Assembly (NCBI GenBank): GCA_002316675.1
Contig: DCDZ01000014.1
Span: 65,891 to 77,754, forward strand
Length of the DNA stretch: 11,864 nt
DNA from: Tyzzerella sp. UBA1042
GTDB taxonomy: Bacteria > Bacillota > Clostridia > Lachnospirales > Anaerotignaceae
Reading direction: 5' to 3'
Shown: one piece after another, positions 6,700 to 11,864 of the stretch
Layout of the letters: every line of letters begins with the position of its first letter
Numbering within the stretch: the stretch's first letter is position 1
The notes under the pieces: model-generated
Told to the model about the DNA's origin: nothing
The model's database searches: none
What the model saw: the letters and a program-made list of their open reading frames with translations, nothing else
Translations under genes and position numbers: made by a program

Positions 6700-7359
6700 T
6701 TACAATCGTTGATCGGTTTTCTTGGCAATCTGCATACCCATTTCCTGCAAAACCTGCACAATCACCACAAGCAAAACCACCATAACATACATAACATCTC
6801 TTTGTCCACGGTAATAGCCATAGTTGATGGCAACGGCACCCAAGCCGCCGCCGCCCACGAAGCCTGCCATAGCGGAATAGCCCAAAATGGTTGTCACTGC
6901 AATGGCACTGCCAATCAAAAGGGAGGGCTTTGCCTCCGGAAGCAGCACCTTCACTAAAATTTGAAGGGGAGATGCCCCCATGGACTGAGCCGCTTCAATA
7001 ACGCCCTTTTCCACTTCCTTCAAAGAGGATTCCACCAATCTCGCCACAAAAGGTGCACCGGAAACCACAAGGGCAACAATGGCGGCTTTTGGACCGATTA
7101 CAGTGCCTACAACCATTTTTGTAAAAGGCATGATGGTAACAAGCAAAATCAAAAATGGTATAGAGCGCAATATGTTTATGAGAATGCCCAATGCTTGATG
7201 AAACACAGGCATAGGGCGTACACCCTCCTTATCCGTCATAATCAAAAATAGTCCCAAGGGCAAGCCAATGATGTATGTTAATAAAGTGGAAATCAGCGTC
7301 ATATAAATACTTTCTAAAAAAGCTGTTCCAACCACTGCCAGCATTCCCGCTTTAAACAT
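6700..7359 (-). CDS. metI: Methionine ABC transporter permease MetI
   Basis: The membrane permease of the methionine importer, 219 residues, the normal length. Five hydrophobic segments are visible (about 15-40, 54-78, 88-108, 148-170 and 189-207). The EAA loop that contacts the ATPase is EAAQSMGASPLQILVKVLLPEA (from about residue 122, core EAAQSMGAS). The start ATG overlaps the last eight bases of metN (7352-7359), and its AGGAGG lies within the metN 3' end, so translation is coupled. All expected features are present. Confidence 0.97.
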   Translation of the reverse strand: MFKAGMLAVVGTAFLESIYMTLISTLLTYIIGLPLGLFLIMTDKEGVRPMPVFHQALGILINILRSIPFLILLVTIMPFTKMVVGTVIGPKAAIVALVVSGAPFVARLVESSLKEVEKGVIEAAQSMGASPLQILVKVLLPEAKPSLLIGSAIAVTTILGYSAMAGFVGGGGLGAVAINYGYYRGQRDVMYVMVVLLVVIVQVLQEMGMQIAKKTDQRL

Positions 7360-8371
7360 ACTGCACCTCCTCTACCTCAACCTCTCTTGCTTTCAAATAA
7401 GCCAGCATTTTTTCTCTGATTTCTTTCTCTTCCGGCAATTGAATCATCATCTGCCCATACACCCGTCCCTCAATCATACGGGTATTTCCTGAAAGAATAT
7501 TTGCAACGGCATTGCATTCCAGCATCATTTTACCCAAAATCGGCTCGCCGGAAATACCCCCCCGGAATACCACCCGATAGCAATGTTCCACAGGGCCTTC
7601 AATGGCCTCTTTATTGTTGCCTTCGTGATATACCAGCTCACGTCCCGCCTTTGTTTTCGGCGCACGAAATATTTTTTCCACCGCACCCATTTCCGCAATC
7701 TGCCCTTCATCAATAATGGCAACCCGATTGCAGATTTCCCGGATTACGCTCATTTCATGGGTAATGACCACAATGGTGATACCCAAACGCTCATTAATAT
7801 CTTTCAAAAGCCGCAAAACCCCCGCTGTTGTGTTGGGGTCTAAGGCACTGGTGGCCTCGTCACACAAAAGCACCTTCGGCTCTGTGGCCAAGGCTCTGGC
7901 AATGGCCACCCTTTGCTTTTGTCCGCCGGAAAGCTGGGACGGATGGGCATCCAGTCTTTCCCCCAAGCCAACCAACTCCAACAGCTCTACGGCCCTTGCC
8001 CTTGCTTTTTCCTTGGAAACTCCTGCAATTTCCAGAGGAAAGCACACATTTTCCAAAGCTGTTCTTTGCATGAGCAAATGAAACTGCTGAAAAATCATGC
8101 CCATAGCCTGACGCTGTCTGCGCAATTCCTTTTCGGGCAGGCAAGTCAGCTCCTTGCCATCAAGATAAACCAATCCCCCTGTGGGACGCTCCAACAAATT
8201 AATACAGCGCACCAATGTGCTTTTTCCCGCACCGCTCATGCCGATAATGCCGAAAATTTCGCCCTTTTCGATCCGGAGGTCGATCTCTTTCAATACATCT
8301 ATGGAGCCGCCCTTTTGGGGAAAGCTTTTGGAAACGCCTTCCAATCGAATCATCGTTTCTTTTGTTTCCAT
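7352..8371 (-). CDS. metN: Methionine ABC transporter ATP-binding protein MetN
   Basis: The cytoplasmic ATPase of the methionine importer, 339 residues. Seen: Walker A GMSGAGKST (44-52), Q-loop Q95, signature LSGGQ (147-151), Walker B VLLCDE (D171, E172) and switch histidine H205. The C-terminal NIL domain (about 262-336) binds methionine in known homologues and shuts the transporter when methionine is high. AAAGGTG lies about nine bases before the ATG at 8371; a second in-frame Met six codons on is possible. First gene of the operon, transcribed through the T-box leader, so it is regulated by uncharged tRNA-Met at the RNA level and probably by methionine at the protein level. Confidence 0.97.
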   Translation of the reverse strand: METKETMIRLEGVSKSFPQKGGSIDVLKEIDLRIEKGEIFGIIGMSGAGKSTLVRCINLLERPTGGLVYLDGKELTCLPEKELRRQRQAMGMIFQQFHLLMQRTALENVCFPLEIAGVSKEKARARAVELLELVGLGERLDAHPSQLSGGQKQRVAIARALATEPKVLLCDEATSALDPNTTAGVLRLLKDINERLGITIVVITHEMSVIREICNRVAIIDEGQIAEMGAVEKIFRAPKTKAGRELVYHEGNNKEAIEGPVEHCYRVVFRGGISGEPILGKMMLECNAVANILSGNTRMIEGRVYGQMMIQLPEEKEIREKMLAYLKAREVEVEEVQYV

Positions 8372-8445
8372 ATTTTAATCACCTTTTCCTTTTGCACATC
8401 ATAAGAAAAATTCTAAGGTACGGCGCCTTGCTTGAATTTCCCATT

Positions 8446-8716
8446 AAAAAAGCTCTCTCCCAAAGACATTTCTGCCAAAGGGACGAGAGCATTTGCTTCG
8501 TGTTACCACCCTGATTCACCATAGCTTCACAGCTACAGCCTCTGAAAGTACAGGCAAGCATTTGCCGATACTCCGTCGCTATCACGGGCGCTCCCGTCGC
8601 AGCCTAAAGGGATCCCCTCTCGGTACGCAGCTCCAAGACCATCTTCCGTCATTTCCGAATTACCTCCTTCTCAGCCTGATGGGAGGTTCTCTGTAAATCA
8701 TCCACGATGTACTCTT
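8446..8716 (-). ncRNA. T-box riboswitch, methionine-specific (metNIQ leader)
   Basis: The leader reads on the minus strand as a full T-box. Stem I runs from about 8716 to 8635, closed by AAGA/TCTT and CATC/GATG, with the conserved CAGAGA and GGCTGAGAAGG loop motifs. The specifier loop holds GGAA-ATG-ACGG with ATG at 8652-8650. Stem III is GTAGCT/AGCTAT with a GTGA loop (8536-8521). The T-box AGGGTGGTAACACG is at 8512-8499; its TGGT pairs with ACCA of uncharged tRNA-Met. The antiterminator pairs AGGG with CCCT (8482-8479); those bases are instead used by the terminator GCTCTC-g-TCCC / GGGA-GAGAGC (8490-8452), followed by six T. The two folds exclude each other. Uncharged tRNA-Met therefore turns the importer on. 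Confidence 0.94.
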
Positions 8717-8755
8717 CTTTTCACAGCATTTTACAATAAAGTTAAGTTATTCTTC

Positions 8756-8783
8756 ATTATACTAACTTCTTGAAATTTGTCAA
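8756..8783 (-). promoter_or_regulatory. metNIQ promoter
   Basis: Perfect consensus boxes on the minus strand: TTGACA (8783-8778), 16 bases, TATAAT (8761-8756). Transcription would begin near 8749, about 30 bases before T-box Stem I. Such a strong promoter fits a gene set controlled by downstream attenuation. Confidence 0.9.
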
Positions 8784-8969
8784 TTACAAATTTTTGCAGC
8801 GTGCTTCCGTCGGGGAAATTTTCCCATCACCTTGCACAAAAAAACCTACTTCTTTTGTATGTAAGTACTATATTTAAAAAGCCTATGTTCCTTCTAAAAA
8901 TCTTAACTCGTATTTTTGCTGTTTTTTTGCAAGTTTATACGCCATATTGTTCATAAATCATTCACAATT
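8784..8969. other. Intergenic stretch with no supported feature
   Basis: With the T-box leader and promoter this completes a 598-base gap between metN and the LCP gene. It is A/T-rich. No ribosome binding site with a credible reading frame and no convincing terminator for the LCP gene was found. Confidence 0.5.
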
Positions 8970-9950
8970 TTATTCCGTTTCTTCCTCCGCCGGGTCTTTT
9001 CCATATTGATCAAAAGGAATATCTTGATAAATAAAGCTTTCGATCATATCCGCCGCCTGGGGGATGTCGTATACATAATACCACACATTATTTATGTATT
9101 CCCCGCCGGAGGCAATGTTTTCATTGGGCATACCCGCCTGTTCCAAGGAAACACCGCTTTTCATAACCGCCGAAGCAATTTTCAAAATTTCATCATTGCC
9201 TAAGGAGGTTTCCACCATAGGGGCAAACTTTCTCACATAAGCAGGATAGGATAAGGGATTGATTTCCAAGGCTTTTTCAAACAAACACTCCAAAACCTTC
9301 CTTTGTCTTTCCCCACGCATCACATCCCCGTCTATTTTCCGGATACGGGAATAGCTTACGGCCTGCGGCCCTGTCAAATGCACCAAGCCCGACTCCTGCT
9401 GTTTCTCCCCTTTTAGCAAATAATTGTTAATCTGCTTCCGCTCGGCCTCGGTAATTTCAAGATCAATTCCTCCCAGCTCATCAATCACGTCTGCCAAAGA
9501 GTCAAAATTTACAGAAACATAATCCTTAATGTTCAAATTAAAATTTTCATTGAGTGTCTGTATCGCCAGCTGGGGACCTCCATAGGCATAGGCATGGTTG
9601 ATTTTTGTTTTGCCATGCTCCGGCACATCCACATAAGTATCTCTTGCAATGGAAATCAGCTTAATCTTCCCTGTTTTGCCGTTGATAGAGGCAACCAAAA
9701 TGGCATCGGAACGGCCTTTATTTTCCTCGTTTTGGGAATCAATGCCGTACAAGGCAATATTCATGATGCCCAAATTTCCATATGCCTGCAAATCCTCGTT
9801 CACGGAAAGGGTTTCCTCGTCCACACTTTGGCGGTTTAATCCCCCCACCATATACATAAAAACGCCGTATAAAACAGCAAGCACCCCGCAAAGCCCCAGC
9901 AGTGTAAGCAGCAATGTTTTAAAATACAGCCTCCATAATCTTCGATCCAT
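8970..9950 (-). CDS. LytR-CpsA-Psr (LCP) family cell-wall ligase
   Basis: A 326-residue membrane-anchored enzyme of the family that transfers undecaprenyl-linked glycopolymers (teichoic acids or similar) onto peptidoglycan outside the cell. Seen: a short basic N-terminus, one membrane helix (about 9-36), then the LCP domain with GRSDAILVASI (R80, D82), LISIARDTYVDVP (R103, D104), YSRIR (R202, R204) and a DGDVMRGERQRKVL block (D209, R212, R215, Q216) that binds the pyrophosphate lipid. The tail is acidic (EEETE). The ATG at 9950 is preferred to one three codons earlier because AGAAGGG lies nine bases before it but directly abuts the other. It stands alone with its own promoter. The exact polymer is not deducible. 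Confidence 0.94.
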   Translation of the reverse strand: MDRRLWRLYFKTLLLTLLGLCGVLAVLYGVFMYMVGGLNRQSVDEETLSVNEDLQAYGNLGIMNIALYGIDSQNEENKGRSDAILVASINGKTGKIKLISIARDTYVDVPEHGKTKINHAYAYGGPQLAIQTLNENFNLNIKDYVSVNFDSLADVIDELGGIDLEITEAERKQINNYLLKGEKQQESGLVHLTGPQAVSYSRIRKIDGDVMRGERQRKVLECLFEKALEINPLSYPAYVRKFAPMVETSLGNDEILKIASAVMKSGVSLEQAGMPNENIASGGEYINNVWYYVYDIPQAADMIESFIYQDIPFDQYGKDPAEEETE

Positions 9951-9991
9951 ACAGGACATCCCTTCTACAAATTTCGTCAGAGTCGTTTCTT

Positions 9992-10020
9992 ATTATATTC
10001 CTCCAAGTAGAAAAAAACAA
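9992..10020 (-). promoter_or_regulatory. Promoter of the LCP gene
   Basis: On the minus strand TATAAT (9997-9992) is a perfect -10, 17 bases after TTGTTT (10020-10015), a weak -35. Transcription would start near 9985, about 20 bases before the ribosome binding site. Confidence 0.6.
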
Positions 10021-10100
10021 TAAAAAATCCCTTAAGAAGAGGATTGGTATCCAAATTTTCAGGGCGGTGCAAAGCTTTTTTTGTTGAAAAACGGCAGAAA

Positions 10101-10124
10101 GGGCAGACACTTTTGTGCCTGCCC
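10101..10124 (-). terminator. Terminator of the thiW-thiD operon
   Basis: On the minus strand GGGCAGGCAC pairs with GTGTCTGCCC around an AAAA loop, ten pairs with one G·U. The plus-strand RNA would have a C·A mismatch there, so the hairpin belongs to the minus strand. The following T-tract is interrupted (TTTCTGCCGTTTTT). It lies about 95 bases after the thiD stop. Confidence 0.7.
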
Positions 10125-10220
10125 GAAGGTATCGCCATATTTCTATTAAAAATCCATTCAAAACAATTTCTATACAAAATTTGCTTAAAGGTAAACATCA
10201 CAAAGAGGCAAGACTTTCCC

Positions 10221-11036
10221 TCAATCCTTGATATCGTCCCAAATGCCCGCTTTCTTATAAAGCTCATAAAAATGGTTTGTGGGGCCTACGCCTTTGCCGA
10301 TATCCAAGCTATGCTCTATGGCTGTGGTAATATATGCCTTGGCAATACGCACCGCTTCCTCCACAGTCTTTCCCTTTGCCAAATTTGCCGCAATGGCAGA
10401 GGACAGGGTACAGCCGGTGCCATGGGTATTTTTCGTTTCTATACGGTCGGAATGAAGCAAAATGGCATTTTTTCCGTCAAACAATAAATCCGTAGCGTCA
10501 TTCTCAAGATGGCCGCCCTTAATCAATACGTTTTTCGCACCCATTGCAAATATTTTTCTTGCCGCCTGCTCCATGGCAGTCAAATCCTTGATCTCCATGC
10601 CGGTAATCACCTCTGCCTCGGGCAAATTGGGCGTAACCACATAGGCCAGAGGAATCAGCCGCTGAATCAAGGTATCCTTTGCATCGGGCTGCATCAGGTC
10701 GAAACCGCTTTTTGAAATCATCACCGGGTCAACCACAATATTTTTTGCATGGTATTCCTGAAGCTTATCCGCAATGGCATGGATAGTCTCAATTTGGGAC
10801 ACCATCCCCACTTTTACGGCGCTTACCCCAATATCGGTAAAAATTGCGTCAATCTGCTCCCGAATGATGTCCGGTGAAATATTCTGACAGCCAAAAACCC
10901 CTTGCGTATTTTGCACTGTCACCGCCGTAATTACGCTCATTCCATAGGTTCCCTGTGCCGAAAAGGTTTTCAAATCCGCCTGAATGCCTGCGCCGCCGCA
11001 AGTATCTGAGCCTGCTATGGTTAAAATATGCTTCAT
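10221..11036 (-). CDS. thiD: Hydroxymethylpyrimidine/phosphomethylpyrimidine kinase ThiD
   Basis: A 271-residue cytoplasmic ribokinase-fold enzyme that phosphorylates HMP and HMP-P to HMP-PP, the pyrimidine half of thiamine. Seen: N-terminal AGSDTCGGAGIQADLKT (about 8-24), AVTVQNTQG (substrate-side Gln42), KVGMVS, VVDPVMISKSG (102-111), TPNLPEAEVITG, and the anion-hole/catalytic motif GTGCTLSSA (206-214, C209). Family members can also phosphorylate pyridoxal, but the TPP riboswitch and thiW neighbour favour thiamine. AGGAGG lies eight bases before the ATG. It follows thiW by 20 bases, so the pair is one operon. The other thiamine genes (thiE, thiM, thiC) are not in this window. Confidence 0.96.
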   Translation of the reverse strand: MKHILTIAGSDTCGGAGIQADLKTFSAQGTYGMSVITAVTVQNTQGVFGCQNISPDIIREQIDAIFTDIGVSAVKVGMVSQIETIHAIADKLQEYHAKNIVVDPVMISKSGFDLMQPDAKDTLIQRLIPLAYVVTPNLPEAEVITGMEIKDLTAMEQAARKIFAMGAKNVLIKGGHLENDATDLLFDGKNAILLHSDRIETKNTHGTGCTLSSAIAANLAKGKTVEEAVRIAKAYITTAIEHSLDIGKGVGPTNHFYELYKKAGIWDDIKD

Positions 11037-11056
11037 TGTATCCGCCTCCTGATGTA

Positions 11057-11548
11057 TTAAGAAGTTTTTGTTGTTATTGTTTTCACAAAATATCCAGACT
11101 GCAATAACAGCACGGCAATGACACTGCCCCCGAAGGAACTGAGTAAAAAGGCAGGCACATAGGCCAAGGCACCCACGGCTTTCCCCATGGCCAAAATGGC
11201 AATGGGCACAGACAACAGGCCGCCCAAAACCCCTGTTCCAAACACCTCTGCCCCCGCAGTCAGCAAATTGTTCTTTGTTTTTTTGTATACAAGGCCTGCC
11301 AAAAGGGCACCCACCATGCTTCCCGGAAATGCCAGCAGGGAACCTGTACCCATCAAATTTCTAAGCAGGGAAATGCAAAAGGCATTGACCACACCATACA
11401 TCGGGCCAAGGAGCACCGCCGCCAAAATATTCAGGGTATGCTGAATGGGAAAACATTTGGAGGCACCTACGGGAATGTAAATTAAATTCCCCGCCAACAC
11501 CCCAATGGCAATAAACATTGCAGAAATAGTCAGTTTTTTTGTTTTCAT
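11057..11548 (-). CDS. thiW: ECF transporter S component ThiW (thiamine precursor uptake)
   Basis: A 163-residue integral membrane protein of the ECF S-component class; ThiW members are predicted to import the thiazole precursor of thiamine. Seen: KKLTISAMFIAIGVLAGNLIY at the N-terminus, the loop GASKCFPIQHTLNILAAVLLGP (core GASKCFPIQH, a ThiW hallmark), RNLMGTGSLLAFPGSMVGALLAGL (core GTGSLLAFPGS), and further hydrophobic helices to about residue 153; five or six helices in total. GGAG lies ten bases before the ATG. It needs the shared ECF ATPases and T subunit, which are not encoded here. Located directly behind a TPP riboswitch and before thiD, which supports the assignment; the exact substrate is by family inference. 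Confidence 0.92.
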   Translation of the reverse strand: MKTKKLTISAMFIAIGVLAGNLIYIPVGASKCFPIQHTLNILAAVLLGPMYGVVNAFCISLLRNLMGTGSLLAFPGSMVGALLAGLVYKKTKNNLLTAGAEVFGTGVLGGLLSVPIAILAMGKAVGALAYVPAFLLSSFGGSVIAVLLLQSGYFVKTITTKTS

Positions 11549-11572
11549 GATATATCCGCTCCTTTTTTATGC

Positions 11573-11604
11573 CGGAGGTTTTCATCCCCTTCGGGGCTTC
11601 TCCG
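11573..11604 (-). other. Nested hairpin just upstream of the thiW ribosome binding site
   Basis: On the minus strand CGGAG (11604-11600) pairs with CTCCG (11577-11573), enclosing CCCC-GAA-GGGG (11596-11586). It lies between the riboswitch terminator and the GGAG at 11562-11559. The CTCC of its outer stem could alternatively pair with that GGAG. Function unknown. Confidence 0.5.
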
Positions 11605-11642
11605 TTTGTGAAAACACACCCGAGAAAACAGGTTTTTTTCGT

Positions 11643-11676
11643 AAAAAAACGCAGCCACGATCTCTCGTTTGCTGCG
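11643..11676 (-). terminator. TPP-riboswitch expression-platform terminator
   Basis: On the minus strand CGCAGC (11676-11671) pairs with GCTGCG (11655-11650), with an inner ACGA/TCGT stem and a GAGA loop, followed by seven T (11649-11643). It lies about 20 bases after the aptamer and about 95 bases before thiW, so TPP binding most likely promotes premature termination. Confidence 0.88.
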
Positions 11677-11694
11677 CCTGATTTTGAAGTATTA

Positions 11695-11780
11695 CGCTTC
11701 CCTACGCTGGTATAATCCAGATCAGGTAGAAAGGGTAACAAGCAATGCCTGATTCTCAGCCGTATTCGGCACCCCCAGCA
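11695..11780 (-). ncRNA. TPP riboswitch (THI element)
   Basis: The thiamine pyrophosphate aptamer of the thiW-thiD operon. Conserved blocks on the minus strand: GGGGTGCC near 11775, GGCTGAGA (CTGAGA at 11759-11754), TTACCCTTT, ACCTGATCTGG (11727-11717), and ACCAGCGTAGGGAAGC ending near 11696. These are the pyrimidine- and pyrophosphate-sensing helices of the class. When TPP is plentiful the downstream terminator should form and shut off uptake and kinase genes. Confidence 0.97.
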
Positions 11781-11802
11781 AAATTATGATTTCTTACATT
11801 TA

Positions 11803-11831
11803 AAAGTAGCACATTTTATTTCCCTTGTCAA
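11803..11831 (-). promoter_or_regulatory. Promoter of the TPP-riboswitch / thiW-thiD operon
   Basis: On the minus strand a perfect TTGACA (11831-11826) is followed after 17 bases by TACTTT (11808-11803), a weak -10. It sits about 20 bases before the aptamer. The rest of the DNA to the window end shows no further feature. Confidence 0.65.
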
Positions 11832-11864
11832 GCCTCCTTTATCTTGAGTTTCCGCAAACTGTAA

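Noticed and set aside
8379..8585. Open reading frame of 68 codons on the minus strand upstream of metN
   Set aside because: It lies inside the T-box and terminator RNA; its codons are explained by conserved RNA motifs and it has no credible ribosome binding site.
8838..8867. Possible terminator for the LCP gene on the minus strand
   Set aside because: Only a five-pair TACTT/AAGTA stem with an 11-base loop and two unpaired G before the T-run; too weak to call.
10044..10487. Plus-strand frame of 147 codons
   Set aside because: Its first part crosses the thi operon terminator and the rest is the reverse of thiD; Cys/Phe-rich shadow composition.
1..11864. CRISPR array, transposase, toxin-antitoxin or phage defence genes
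   Set aside because: No regularly spaced repeats and no matching protein motifs were found in either strand.

Overview
The window looks like a core-genome stretch of an anaerobic Firmicute of class Clostridia, plausibly Lachnospirales. The evidence is the recR–ebfC–dnaX order, strong AGGAGG ribosome binding sites, a methionine T-box, a TPP riboswitch with an intrinsic terminator, and an ECF-type ThiW. Taxonomy is inferred from gene content and style only. There is no CRISPR array, transposase, tRNA or rRNA gene.

Layout: (1) 1-2737, minus strand: promoter, dnaX (clamp-loader subunit), ebfC/YbaB and recR form a DNA replication and repair operon ending in hairpin-rich DNA at the window edge. 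(2) 2812-5541, plus strand: a small island of opposite orientation. It holds an unrecognised 105-residue gene whose promoter is wrapped in a perfect 12-bp inverted repeat, then a PadR-type repressor translationally coupled to a three-part membrane protein (cysteine-containing flavodoxin/FMN reductase, SCP2-like domain, about six membrane helices). A terminator palindrome contains the last stop codon. (3) 5542-8783, minus strand: the methionine ABC importer metN-metI-metQ, preceded by a consensus promoter and a complete T-box leader with an AUG specifier, and followed by a strong terminator. (4) 8970-10020, minus strand: a LytR-CpsA-Psr (LCP) cell-wall ligase with its own promoter. (5) 10101-11831, minus strand: promoter, TPP riboswitch with terminator, thiW (thiamine-precursor transporter S component), thiD (HMP-P kinase) and terminator, forming a thiamine salvage operon.

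Most genes are ordinary housekeeping and nutrient-uptake functions. The regulatory DNA is rich: two RNA switches of different classes (tRNA-Met sensing and TPP sensing) control uptake operons. The most notable items are an A8 run in dnaX where a one-base slip in either direction leads to a near-immediate stop, which would give a gamma-like short product; the flavodoxin–SCP2–membrane fusion under a coupled PadR regulator; and the dyad over the promoter of the unknown gene. I did not find convincing evidence of an undescribed large system.
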